Assembly: GCA_008973525.1 (NCBI GenBank)
Contig: WACJ01000099.1
Location: forward strand, 62,001-126,000
Length of the DNA: 64,000 bases
Reading direction: 5' to 3'
Source: Stenopsyche tienmushanensis
Lineage: Eukaryota > Arthropoda > Insecta > Trichoptera > Stenopsychidae
Below the pieces are notes generated by a model. The model was given only the letters and a program-made list of their open reading frames with translations. It did no database searches and was not told the DNA's origin. Every line of letters starts with the position of its first letter. The first letter of the stretch is position 1. The position numbers and the translations under genes were made by a program. Positions 34,450 through 45,412 of this stretch are shown here, piece by piece.

Positions 34450-35345
34450 TCTAACATATAAAAACGAATCTTTGTTTGTTCGTATTTAATGCGCTGCCAT
34501 ACCGTTCATCCGATTGCGATAAAACTTTGTCAACTTACTATTTATACTAACAGAAATAATATAAGCATAATAAAAATATAGTTTGTGTATGCATTTTGTT
34601 AACCGTCGATTGGTTGTATATTTGTCAAATGCTCGGTCTTCGGTGGACTATACCGTGAGGCGGTAATACACAAACGTCATCATTTCAATTCATACCTGGA
34701 TCAATTCGTTTGGCGACAACAGCAACTAAACTTCGTCCAAATTCGGGGTATGCCAAACTAAACTTCGCCCTAAGTCCGGGCCATTTTGCATGAAATGAAT
34801 GAAACTCTTCTTCTTTCGTAATATTGATGTGATTCTTAAACCGAATAATGGACTGCAACGAAATTTTATTGGTGTTCACAAAAAAAGCTTATTAGATCGA
34901 TAATAGTGCTTTTTAATATGTGGTGCGTGCATTAGCGTGATAAAATGCAAAAAGCGACTTTTTGATTTGAATTATATGATTCAGTTAGTTCATCGTTCTA
35001 TATAAAAATTATATTTGAATTGTGTATTTTAATACTGAAAATCGGCATGTCTATAAGTCTTCTTCGAAATATAAATCCACCACGATATGTAACAACGGTA
35101 TCACGCTTTTGTGAAAAAAAATGTTAAATAATATCATCGAAACTACAGTTTGAAATGAAAAATTCCAAGGAGAAGATGTTGTACCCCAATGATCCCTACT
35201 GATATGCTGTTTGAATTGAAATATGTATAGTTCTCAGTGCTAGCACCAACAAAGCACAGGAATACATTGGGTATGCGTGCATGCTTCTCAGATGGATAGC
35301 TATGTTCACGCACTTCTCATTTATTGCCAGACTAGCGGCTCAGAA
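34450..35345 (+). mobile_element. Helitron-like non-autonomous element
   Basis: Starts TCTAACATATAAAAACGAAT, preceded by A, as expected for a Helitron 5' end inserted between A and T. This is followed by the conserved ccgttcatccgattgcgata. Further in are tcggtcttcggtggactata, cgtgaggcgg and gtcatcatttcaattcat (34630-34695), and gtatgcgtgcatgcttctca (35269-35290). All three internal blocks occur in the same order on the minus strand at 51850-52345. A 3' hairpin with a CTRR end was not located, and the segment 34690-34890 may be an insertion. Confidence 0.5.
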
Positions 35346-36611
35346 GCGATAGAAATCGAAAAACGAAGAAATAATAGACGCAATCAAACGACGAGACGAG
35401 CATTAGCATATCCAGAGTTTGGCTACCAATTTTATTGAAAATTAAAGCAAAAATGACCAAGCAAAAAAATCTGAAAGTGCAAACAATGTCTAATGGACGA
35501 AGAATACTCACAAGGAATATCACCAAGGCGCCAGTAGTTATTCCGTGTCCATGAGTCCGATAGGAGACTCGAAATATCTAAAAGGGGTACATTTGAATTC
35601 ATAATTTACTTCCCAAATAATTACTAAATTTTCGGTTTAGCTCCGAATGATTAATTTTTGATGCTTAATCTCTAGCACAATAAGAACATGTTATTCTTCT
35701 TTTAAAATACGCATTCTATAATAATTTAAATTTAATCTATATGAATTTGCGATTTTGGCAATTGAGAGTCCCTTGGCGCAATTTCGGTTTGGTTCTCAAT
35801 AAACGCGGTTTTCTATTAGGCGGCATCTTAATCACGGTTGCTATTCTCTTCTGATTTTTTATCTTTTGATTGTTCATCTATTTTAGCATACATCGACATA
35901 AAAATAGCATTATTTCATTATGTAATCTTCCATCGCGTTGGCTTCAACATATCGATTTTCAATAATGTAAAACGATATATGGGATGAACGCACATTAAAT
36001 TAATCTACCTACATTTTTGACAGGTTGTCAAAGTGTATTTATATAATAGCGGTAATGGGATAGTGTCTGTGCTAACGTTCAATGCATCTTAATAATACAC
36101 GCTAATTAATTATGCAGGACAACCTCGTATAACATCGTATAATAATTCCATAGCATTTTGTGATCACATAGTCTTTCTCAGAGTATCGAAGTGCCTGAAA
36201 ATACCCATGATAAAATTGAAGCATTAAACCTGCTTGGGGTTCGTGCTCAATCGCACATGAGTGCTTGTGTAAATATGAAAAGTTTATGTTTGTATTGAAT
36301 ATTCCTGAATATTAAAGGGCTTACAATGTTGTGAGTTGAATGATTTTGCTCTAGATATGGTAGACCATAATATGTGTGTTTATAAACATGAATTAACAGG
36401 AAACACATAATACACGAAATGTTTGACCGTTTGGTGTATTTATTGTCATGCAGGGATAATCGACGGGGGAATTGTCTTCATTTGAAAAGCAAATTTGTAT
36501 TCATTGGAACGAAATGATATTTGTGCTGATGAATATTGATATTATTTCAATTCTCGTTAAATAAACAATATATTTGTCGATCAATCGGGAAACGTATGCT
36601 TCTGTATACTT
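35346..36611. other. No supported gene; possible further Helitron sequence at 35346-35570
   Basis: From 35340 an Arg-rich reading (RNRKTKK-like), then a gcatatccagagtttgg phrase, may belong to the Helitron. The phrase's complement (cc-aattcggggtatgcc) also occurs near 34737-34752. The rest is AT-rich. At 36120 the phrase aacctcgtataacatcg resembles the Tigger-type end at 53.8 kb. Confidence 0.3.
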
Positions 36612-36850
36612 TAAAACCTTTTTTTGTGCGGTAGATGCGTTCCGCGGAAAATCGCACAAAAAAAGTTATGACTTTTTAGAAGAAGTGAAGATGCGTTCCA
36701 TGGATTTTAAAAATCGCATAACTTTGAAATCGCTATAAAAAAATATATCCAAAATCGCATAAAAAAACCAGCAAAATAAGGCAATTAAAAATAACATTAT
36801 TGGTAACATTTAAAGAACATCTCGCATCATACAATATGACTTACACAATC
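36612..36850 (+). repeat. cgcataa-box family F, copy 4 (5' end)
   Basis: Begins tttttttgtgcggtagatgc, with gttccgcggaaaatcgcaca, then gatgcgttccatggatttta, cgcataactttgaaatcgc and aaaatcgcataaaaaa. It stops after cagcaaaataaggcaatt and an aacatt block also seen at 54200. Confidence 0.65.
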
Positions 36851-37992
36851 CCACATTATTTTTTTTTCCAAAGTCCACTTTGTATTGAATATGATTTAAT
36901 TTTTAAGAGCTCTCATTAAATTTTATTAAATAACATCTAGCAAAATCTCCTGTTAGTCGAATAGCAACCTCATACGATAAACAACGTCTGCAGAGTATCG
37001 TCTTCACTCAGTTTCATATGACCATTACTGAATATTGATAATCAATCATTTTCCGTAGATAATTGACAGCAATCTTTCACATAGACTTTACAAATCCAAC
37101 TTGTCATGTGTATTTTTCCAATGTAAGCATGAATAACATGCAATAACAGATATGCGCTTTACTGCGCACAATTGTTCAATTAAAATGACATAACATTAAT
37201 TATAGCCTAAACTCAGTGGATATTAAGAACATTTTGATCTTTCATCTGATCACTGAGTTTGATATTTGCATCATGTCAAGAAGCTTGTATGCTGATATGT
37301 TTGACATCTGAATATGTGTATACAATCTTTCATGAAAGCTTTGGGTACATATTACATAATACAATACTTCTCAGCTGGAGCATGCAACGCCTTACAAGCA
37401 TGTAATAGCAAACATTCCGATGGAAAATGATTTAATATTAAATTATTCAAATTTTGGCGATCGTGATCGATGCATGATCTTAACAAATCTTGTTGTTGAG
37501 CGATCGTACACTATGAAATAAATAGCCTTAACAAAACATATTTTTCCATCAAAATATACGAAATTAAAATATTTCTTCAAAATAAGACAAAGTTGTTCGG
37601 TTAAAAAGTTTTTTACTGGGTTTTTGCTCCATAGAGCTATTGTTGAAGAAACAGGGCGCTTAAAAGAGCTCCATAAATAATTAAGTCTCCTCATAAACTT
37701 CCGCATGAAACTTTAAAGAAACGAATTAAAAAATGTTTCATATTATGAAAAATCATAGCGGGGTTTGTTTCGAACAAGGGTAGTTTTTGTAACAGGCTTA
37801 GATAATACGTTTTTCCGGAACAATAACCTAAGTTTTATATTTTAGCTGTCGATTTTAAATATTTTTCATTTAAATTTTTCACATTTATATTTAATCTGAG
37901 CTATGATTTAGTAACGTAATCTTTGATTAAATCCCTAACGTAAATTCTGAAATTTTTGATGAAGAATTGTCTTTAAATTATTTTCACTATGC
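36851..37992. other. No recognisable feature
   Basis: AT-rich. The minus frame at 37443-37706 is unrecognised. Confidence 0.4.
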
Positions 37993-38236
37993 ACCATGAA
38001 ACGTTCTTTACGTGGTAAAAATGTTAATTCAAAAAATGATATAAAAATGTACCTTGATCAATATTTTGGCAACAAACCTGGAAAATTTTGGCAAGAAGGC
38101 ATTATAAAGCTTCCGGAGAGACGGAAAAAGGTAATAGAACATAATGAATTATATATTATTCAATTAATTTTGATGTAATACAAATTATTGTTAATTTTTT
38201 TCTTAATATGAAAACGAAAGAAACTTACGGGAAATG
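37993..38236 (+). pseudogene. Mariner-A transposase C-terminus
   Basis: The frame at 37996-38178 reads RSLRGKNVNSKNDIKMYLDQ, followed by YFGNKPGKFWQEGIIKLPER and a basic end. It corresponds to the mariner C-terminus (LDQ-F...K...F...GI..LPERW.KV). After the stop the 3' terminal repeat follows in degraded form (gaaacttacgggaaatgtta; aacttatgggacactctaa in the 47 kb copy). The catalytic domain is absent. The LINE remnant starts directly downstream. Confidence 0.65.
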
Positions 38237-38252
38237 TTAGTGACACGTAACA

Positions 38253-39272
38253 ATGATTGCTGTGGGATGCAAAGTGTGCACCCCTTCAACTTTTGTAGTA
38301 GTTCTTTCCTTATTTTTGTATTTTAAAGACAGTCACGATTATAATATTCGAGCGCGGAACTTTAATATCTATTCAGATTACCTCGTTTTGGTAGAGCGAC
38401 AATCAGTTTGCATATTAAGCACAAGCACTTGTCTTTATTCATCGCGAAGAAAAATTCTTTCCAGACGTTATAAAATTATGTTTTTGGTTTCTTTCTTGAA
38501 TTTATCAACGAAAAAACACTTCCACACGACATTAATGGAGTTGCTCAGAGAATGCAAAATTGACTCTAAAGATCAGAACTTTATTAAAAACCTTTACTGG
38601 CATCAAACGGCCGAGATCAGACTATATATAGCTATACAAAGAGGAGTTCGACAAGGTTGTATTTTGTCACCCCTATTATTTAACATGTATTCCAATAAAG
38701 TTTTCCAAAAGACTCTGGAAAACTCGAATCTGGGAGCAAAGATCAATGGAGTCGTAATAAATAATATCAGATATTCTGACGACATAGTCATATTGCCTGA
38801 GAGTTTATATAATCTTCAAAACTTCCTAGATCTGATTAATGTTGCTGGAAAAGGGTTAGGTTTGACAATCAACGTCTCTAAAACCAAATGGATGACATTT
38901 GGGAGACTTGATTATTCTGTAGCATCTTTGCAACTAAATGGAGTGGATTTCGAAATGGTTGATCGATTCAAATACCTTGGCAGCATCCTAACAAAGGTAC
39001 TCGGCCCAGATATAGAAGTAAGGTGCCGAATAGAAGTTGCATGTGCTGCATTTATTAAAATGAGAGCATTTTTCTATGAGGTAGATGTAGAGGGAAGACG
39101 AGGAGTTGGTAGGAAGCAAATGAGCTGGCTGCGCAACATTAGAGAGTGGACCGGAATAAGAAGAGTGGACGAACTATTCCGGCAATGCAGAGAGGTCTTC
39201 GCCAGAGTGATCACCAACATCGGGAGGGGGAGGATGCTTTACCAATTTCATATTCGTTATTCAAATAACTGA
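38253..39272 (+). pseudogene. LINE reverse transcriptase, 5'-truncated and internally deleted
   Basis: The longest frame in the window (339 codons, uninterrupted). Residues 1-80 are not LINE-like. From about residue 90: TTLMELLRECKIDSKDQNFI, KNLYWHQTA, GVRQGCILSPLLFNMYS (RT motif, residues 131-147), NNIRYSDDIVIL (171-182, catalytic Y-x-DD with both Asp, codons at 38778-38783), GLTINVSKTKWM (203-214), and RFKYLGSILT. Then, right after AAFIKMRAFF, the sequence jumps to EVDVEGRRGVGRKQMSWLRN, the far C-terminal tail. About 100 residues of the usual connection (represented by the fragment at 24422-24646) are missing, in frame. The endonuclease and the first RT motif (with its own catalytic Asp) are gone. 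It cannot be an active enzyme despite the open frame. Confidence 0.75.
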
Positions 39273-39294
39273 TTTTACAAATATTTGGAGCCCC

Positions 39295-39665
39295 TAGCCA
39301 GGGCCTAGTTATCTTCGTCGATGGCCACTCTCTTCAGTCCGACAGCTGCTGTTTCTCGTAACATCGGCGAGAAGGATTCCGCATGGGGTGGATGGTGATC
39401 TATTCCAAAGACAATTGCTTCTCAACAGCATGTTTATTCGCTCCACTTTGAACAAACTGCGGCTGCGAGGTGTAGAAGGCCCAAACTCCAGCTTAGAAGT
39501 GAATCCAAACTCAACTTGAGCCTTAGATTGAGCCTTAGAAACTGTCTTGAAGCTCATTCGGAGTTGAACCGAAGCTAACTCTAAGCTTGATTGTATGGCG
39601 ATCTGCACCTCTTTTATACTCGGTTTTGCTCCTCATCTCTCGTAGCGATCATTCTGGAAGATAAT
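39295..39665 (-). mobile_element. Probable solo LTR
   Basis: Read on the minus strand there is a TATA box (gagtataaaagaggtgcag, near 39603-39621), then about 170 bases with repeated ctaaggctcaa phrases, then a polyadenylation signal (gcgaataaacatg, near 39428-39440), then gtcggactgaagagagtggc and an end near gataactaggccctgg. TATA box, R region and AATAAA in this spacing is the layout of a Gypsy-type LTR. No internal gag/pol sequence adjoins it. The 99-codon minus frame across it is a by-product. The exact TG...CA ends were not identified. Confidence 0.5.
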
Positions 39666-39864
39666 TCCATTACGGAAGTTTTCGGAATATTTCAAATTTA
39701 GCTGTCGAACGATAGATAAGACGAGTTATAAATTTATAATAATCTAACATTTAGTTTATAAATCATCAGCGGTTTTAAATGCGAAAAATGTTGTTGAAGC
39801 AATGTGATTGCTGCAAGTTTACAAAATAGCTTTGGTCGCTCTTAAATTGAAGTTGTTTATGAAA

Positions 39865-40285
39865 AAGCTGATGAAGGTTCTGGTCTCCATATTTTGAGTT
39901 GCGCATGACATTTTAACAATCGATAACCTTTATAAATGAAGAACCATCAATAGTGAATATTATATGGCGTTGTTGGTGCATTTGATGGAAGAAATTGCGA
40001 AAAAACGATCCCAAATGATGAAGAAAAATGTGTTCTTTTACCAAGACAAAACACTGTGTCGATCGCTACAATAGCAAAATTGCACTTTTAATTGCTTCCC
40101 CAACCAAACTGTTTGGACACCTATAAAGAGTGCCCCAGTGAAAGATATTTGGCTGCAATGAAAAATTGATTGTCGAAATTGAAGCCAGTCTTGAGGCCAA
40201 AGATAAATTGTTGCGCTGTGATACTATGTTGATGAATAAAGTGGTTGTTTTGTTGGCTATCCTACGAACTTATTGAGGGATGGGC
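39865..40285 (+). pseudogene. Mariner-B transposase, C-terminal half
   Basis: In shifting frames: VLVSIF, a stop, VAHDILTIDNLYK, RTINSEYYMALLVHLMEEIA, KKRSQMMKKNVFFYQDKTLC (the HQDNAPCHRS region; the second catalytic Asp is kept as QDK), degraded PHPPYSPD sequence, and tail pieces. It ends with the outer repeat atcctacgaacttattgagg. These are clear mariner landmarks (INSEYY..LL..L.EEI..KR). Deletions remove the region around the third catalytic Asp. Confidence 0.6.
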
Positions 40286-41654
40286 TATAAAACAAAAATA
40301 CGCTATTCATTGATATTTTATTATGTTATTTAACGCCAATTTTCTACTTTCCTCAATGATTGAAAACGTCCAAATAGTTCATGTTGATGACACTAAAAAA
40401 TAGGCTTTACTATTTGCTCTCAATGTAATTGTTCTCATGAACAATTATTTCACCATGTAGAATATAAGCGTAGTATTTTTTAGTTCGTTATTTAGATCCG
40501 CAACTAATTGATTGATATCATATTGCTCTATAGGACACAATTTCCAAGAGAAAATGGTTGAACAAATAATGATGAGGATATAATAGATCCATTATGTAAG
40601 GAAATCTAATCCGAAGATTACCTTTAGTTGGAAAACATTTATTAAACCTGGTGTTAAGTTCATCGATGGATATGAGATGTTCTTCATATTAAATAATATA
40701 ATATTACAGAAAATTCCGACGAATCAATTTATCTACATCCACAATGGCGTATATATTAAAACGTGTGATTTGACATCGAGGCAATATATCAAAGCCTAGT
40801 TCTCATTTCGACACAGAGTTTTTGACGTGCATCAAAAAGTTATTTAAATAGAAATTGCACAAAACGAATTCCCAAACTTTCCGTGAGATGTCAGCTGCAA
40901 AATAGTATTTCAAATCACATATTTCGCATACAAAAAAATCCTTTGATCTCCTGCAGCACTGTAAATATTTAAAAGGGAAACGTAATGGAGAATTTGCTTC
41001 AAATCTGATTCAAAGGCTTCAGAAGCTTTATTTTTGACGTTGGCTATTTTTAAAAAAATCTGATTTTATACTGTCGCAAAAGCCATTCTAATATTACAAC
41101 ACAGTATCATACGATTTTAAAAAAATAACTAAATCGAATGAAAACCCTCTCGGTGAGCGTGATATGCATTAAATTTTCCCCGGAGATAAAATTCTATTCA
41201 AATTCCATTTCATATGGAGCATTTTCAGCTTAAAAGTAAATTTATTCCATTCCCATGCATTCAATTTGCAACGCCCATATATAAATAATAATCATGATTA
41301 CATCAATCCGATAGTGTTTTCATCCACTCTGAAAATATTTACCGACGTACACCTATTTTATACAAAATCGGATGTTAATTCCTACCATTTGATCCGAATA
41401 TCGGATGTAAATTTGAAGCCCCGCTTTATTTGTGCGTTTCATACAATATGATCCGCAATTACGTCGCAACATCCGATTTCATATGAGATTTTATTTACGA
41501 ATTTAACGTATATATATTATGGCCGTCCGTGGATGTTTGAACGATTGCTTATCGCAAAGCAACCCCAATTTTAAAGGGGGAGGACCGATCAAACATAATA
41601 TGTTCTGTATATCTCATTTTTTTGTGATTTTTAGCAATAGGACCAAGTATTTTA
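40286..41654. other. No recognisable feature
   Basis: AT-rich. The frames at 41266-41451 and 41519-41707 have no recognisable domain. Confidence 0.4.
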
Positions 41655-42005
41655 ATAATAACCAATTTATAAATGCAGATAAAAACGAAGACAATGATGG
41701 CATTTAGGTTGATACCTAATAGCTTGGGGGCGTTATTGGCACGTAGTCCACTTTGAAGGCTTTATGAAATTTTATAGCAAGTAACAATAGTTATATCCTT
41801 TGACAATTTCCACAACATACCACAACCTGACACCACCAATTAGATCGATTGTTATAGGAATTCGATTTCAAACTTATCTTAACACCTTGTATATCATTTC
41901 AGTTGATGCATTAATCTCATCTGGATGCCTGTTACTGTAAATATTTGGAAATCCTAGAATTTACTAAATCTTTGAAAAATTTCCTTATTAATCCTAATTC
42001 ATTAA
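41655..42005 (+). repeat. Dispersed repeat P, copy 2
   Basis: Direct copy of 9725-10015 with an additional 50-60 bp (around 41885-41940) in its 3' part. Confidence 0.7.
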
Positions 42006-42154
42006 ATAAAATTTATCAAATCATACTCATTTGATCACTTTGAGTTGTATCTTCTATGGTGAATATTTTGAAAACTATTCTCAAAATGATTTTGAGTCTA
42101 GTGATGAGACTAGCAATGACATTTTACTACATCCCAAGAAAATAAAGGTTATAT

Positions 42155-42545
42155 TGTAGCGTGGGCGATTTAATATCCCCTTGCAATAGTGCTGTTAGTC
42201 TGAGCAGATTTAATTCTCCAGATTGGCAGCGACATCTTCTGTCTCTCTTTAGGTGCAATATGCTATTCTGTGGCGCTGCGAAAACATTGCACCTGCACGA
42301 CGCGCAGGAGGCGGGAGTCGGGGAGTCGGCGGTTGACCTTGGCTGCGGGAGGATGTCCTTTCCGCAGCCAAATCCATCTCTTTCTCTCGTGCCGAATACA
42401 AAGTTACATAGAGAAGAGAGTTTTTTAGTTCGACGCCCGTTCATCCCCACCCATCCGTCCGGCTGTATGTGATCCGATAGAAGTACGGACCCGTGCGTTA
42501 GAGTGGCCATCCCGACTAGCGCACGTCCCCGCTCCCTATTTAACA
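42155..42545 (+). repeat. LTR-like repeat S, copy 2 (longest)
   Basis: The longest member. It can be delimited as beginning tgtagcgtgggcg and ending ctccctatttaaca, so TG...CA ends are possible. Internal phrases are shared with 12185-12490: cagcgacatcttctgtctct, cgcaggaggcgggagtcg, gaccttggctgcgggagg, and cggacccgtgcg. The polyadenylation-like word is gccgaataca here rather than gctgaataaa. Frames on both strands across it are compositional. Confidence 0.55.
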
Positions 42546-42654
42546 ATACCTATAAAGTCTTGAAGTGATATAGAAATAAAAAATGGTGAAAGCCCAGACG
42601 ATGATTAGATTAAATTTAATGTGATTTTTTTTCCCTGTGGGCGAGAAATCTTCA

Positions 42655-42920
42655 CAAGACACCCAGAAAATTTGGGTAGTGTAGGATTGACGCTACGTTG
42701 CTTCCGTGAGCGTACAGATAATATAAAATGCCGCAAAATGCCCTAAAAGAGGACGGAGTAGCCACAAGACTTGTATGTCCAATCGGTCCGCTTTTCGGAC
42801 CGCTGATATGACGAATGAACGCCTCGCGATGGTATGCCATACTTGAACATATCTGCAAAACGATTACAAACTCTCATTATGAAACGAAGTTGCTCGAAAA
42901 AGACCGATCGAGTGGATTGT
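42655..42920 (-). repeat. Dispersed repeat R, copy 2
   Basis: Reverse complement of 32626-32880: ttttgcggcattttatatta-like, gcccactcc..ctcttttagg, hairpin ggtccgcttttcggacc, tctcattatgaaacgaagtt, and gaccgatcgagtgg. Confidence 0.65.
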
Positions 42921-44890
42921 TGCGGCCCTGAATTGAATATTAAAAATATGAAAAAAATTAGGCTATCAAAGTCTTCCATATTCCACTCTTTCTTAGTTCT
43001 TCGCACCCAAATACTCTTTAAAATTAAGCTTGCAAAATTTCTATTCAAATAACCTTAGCTTAATTTAACGTGGATTTGGAATTAGGCGCCTTTTATAAAG
43101 GTTGACATCGAAAGCATTAATATTTTCAATTGATCGTCTCGATCCATTTTTTTCTTTGATTTTATACTAAAGATAAAAAAGTATCGCAAAACCACCTATG
43201 AGTGACTGGATTTACAGTATTTCTACTACGTTTTCTGTTCTATTACGGATATAGTATTATCGATTTGTTGAATGGTTGTTTAAATTATAATTATTCATTA
43301 AATTTTGCTCTTTTTAAAATCTCCTACCCCCGCAAATATTCCATCTTATGCTAAAACTATTGGCAGAAAAGGTAAAAACTGTAGATGGATTTGGATTATT
43401 TTAAAATGTAAAATCTCTCTTTTTGTCTTTCAATATTTCCTACGTGATTATCTAACATGTAATCAACTGGTTACGGAACCAATTTATGTATGCAACGTGA
43501 TTTCATACTATGTTTAAATGCTATTATCTCATTAAAATGCAACGGATCAAACCCCTCATTAAGGGTAGTTATCTAAATTACGTATCACGTTGACGTTAAT
43601 ACGATTGAAGATGGATTATGTGTGTGTATATATGGTGTATTCAGCAGCGGAAATTCGAGAGGCAATTTTCCTTCTTCGATATTTTCAATTTACTCAAAAG
43701 TCGTTTACGTCACTTCCATTACCTTTAGCAGCACTTTAACTTACACCTCATATTTACTAAAGCGTGCAAATATTGAGAAAACCAGAGATGGCTCGCTTCT
43801 CCAAGGGGAGCAAGTAGCGTAGTTTTGCCATTAGTCGGTTTAAGGTAAAGGTTTGTTGAGAGCTAATTATGGAGACCCGCTTTCTAATAGTAATCAATGA
43901 AAGGAGCTACTTGAGATCAACTATTGATACAGGTGAAGGAATTCTATTAAGAGACTTTGCGCTTATCTTAGTTGAATAATGTAATTACCCACGTCGTAAT
44001 TTTCATCTCCAGTATCCCTCAACTAGATTTTAAGGATACCAAATTAATCAACAACAATTAAATCATATTCCAATATTTTTAAAATCTCTAAACAATCCAT
44101 CACTATTTAATAAACACATTGAATAATTTGACATCTATAAAAACACTCATAAACGTGTAAACGGCATATAAAATGTTAACATGCTTTTTACACAATAATA
44201 TTTATTCATTTGTATTAGATTTGAAATAATATGGACTTAAAGCTTAGAAAGCTTAGTATCTGGTATTGTGACGGTCTGTGGTTGGATGTCTTTACAGGAA
44301 GGCAATTTGAACGATCGTCAACCAGACCGATAATTCTAAAAAGCCTTCGCAGACCTGTTGCCGATGGTTCGCAATGGTGCGATCGTTAATGTTTGATATA
44401 TTTTCCATTGTCTAGGTTTGTGTTCTGAAATTCAGCTCGTGGGCTCGCAGAAGCCATCGTATATAATAGGCATTATGTGGACTTTGACAAAGGGGGTGGA
44501 AAATGGGCTCTCGATCAGCGTAGACACCGAGGGGGTTCTTTACGCCGCGTTTATAGAATGTCAAATCGTTAGTTGTAAATTTGCCAGTTACCACTTGATA
44601 TATGTAACGTGAATACATGAACAATTTGCATTCGTGCCACGCATTTCCATTATTTTACAATTGTTTTAAATTGGAGGGAAGGAGGTGGAAATCACCCTGC
44701 TAATAAATTTGCTATTTATCAGTTTGATACTATTTTTATCAATAGATACAAATTATATGCCGTTTTGACGTGTATAATAAAGCCAAAAATGAGATCTTCT
44801 TGCAAACTTTTATCAAAATATATGTTTTTCTTAATAAATCTAAATTCTGATTATTAATTTTTTGCGTGGACCATACTTTTGATGATTAAG
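42921..44890. other. No supported gene
   Basis: AT-rich, with a less AT-rich island at 44400-44610 where both strands are open (44418-44612 plus, 44412-44624 minus). The minus frame contains NPLGV and PHNAYYIRWLLRAHEL-like phrases, but no family is recognised. Confidence 0.3.
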
Positions 44891-44891
44891 A

Positions 44892-44918
44892 CCCGCCCGG
44901 GATGAACCGAAAGGCGGG
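44892..44918. repeat. GC-rich stem-loop
   Basis: cccgcc and ggcggg pair across a 15-base loop that itself contains cgg...ccg, followed by an A-rich run. It stands out in AT-rich DNA. It could be a transposon terminal hairpin. Confidence 0.5.
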
Positions 44919-44984
44919 CAAAATAAATAAATCCTTCCTTGGAACTCTCCTTTTGTCGTAGCCCGACATATGATATAGACCTTT

Positions 44985-45165
44985 GTAAATTAGCCTCTGA
45001 GAGGGCTTTAATGATCGCGCAGATCTATGTGTTCAACTGGTCCGCTTTTCAAACCGCTGACACGACGAAAGAGCGTCACTCGAACGAACTCTCATTACAA
45101 AACAAAGTTGTCCGAATACGGCTGATCGGGTGGGTTGTTTAAATTTTACAATCATACAGTATGCC
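44985..45165 (-). repeat. Dispersed repeat R, copy 3 (partial)
   Basis: Matches the inner part of R: ggtccgcttttcaaacc (hairpin broken), ctctcattacaaaacaaagt, and ctgatcgggtgggttgttta. Confidence 0.55.
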
Positions 45166-45234
45166 CAATGTTTGAGCGATAACTAAGAAAATTAGAGGGA
45201 TTAGAAAACTTAGTATATATTTAAAAACGAACAG

Positions 45235-45412
45235 AGTCAATCAGTGTCAAAGTTAAGATTTTGGTCTCCGTATTTTGCGATGCTCATAATATTTTATTAA
45301 TCGATTGCCTTAAGAAAGAAGAAACAAAGCGAATATTATATGGCGTTATTAGTGCGCTTGAAGAAGAAAAAATGTGTAGTGAAAATATCCTACGAACTTA
45401 TTGAGTGACTCT
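45235..45412 (+). mobile_element. Mariner-B, strongly deleted copy
   Basis: Corresponds to 39875-39975 (ttttggtctccgtattttg, gcgaatattatatggcgtta) joined almost directly to the right end (atcctacgaacttattgag). About 250 bp in between are lost. Confidence 0.55.

Noticed and set aside
39309..39608. 99-codon minus frame rich in Ser, Arg and Lys
   Set aside because: It overlaps the TATA-to-polyadenylation interval of the probable LTR and contains repeated ctaaggctcaa phrases; better explained as LTR sequence.
42127..42546. 139-codon minus and 103-codon plus frames covering the same GC-rich interval
   Set aside because: The interval is repeat S, whose other copies interrupt both frames; openness reflects higher GC.
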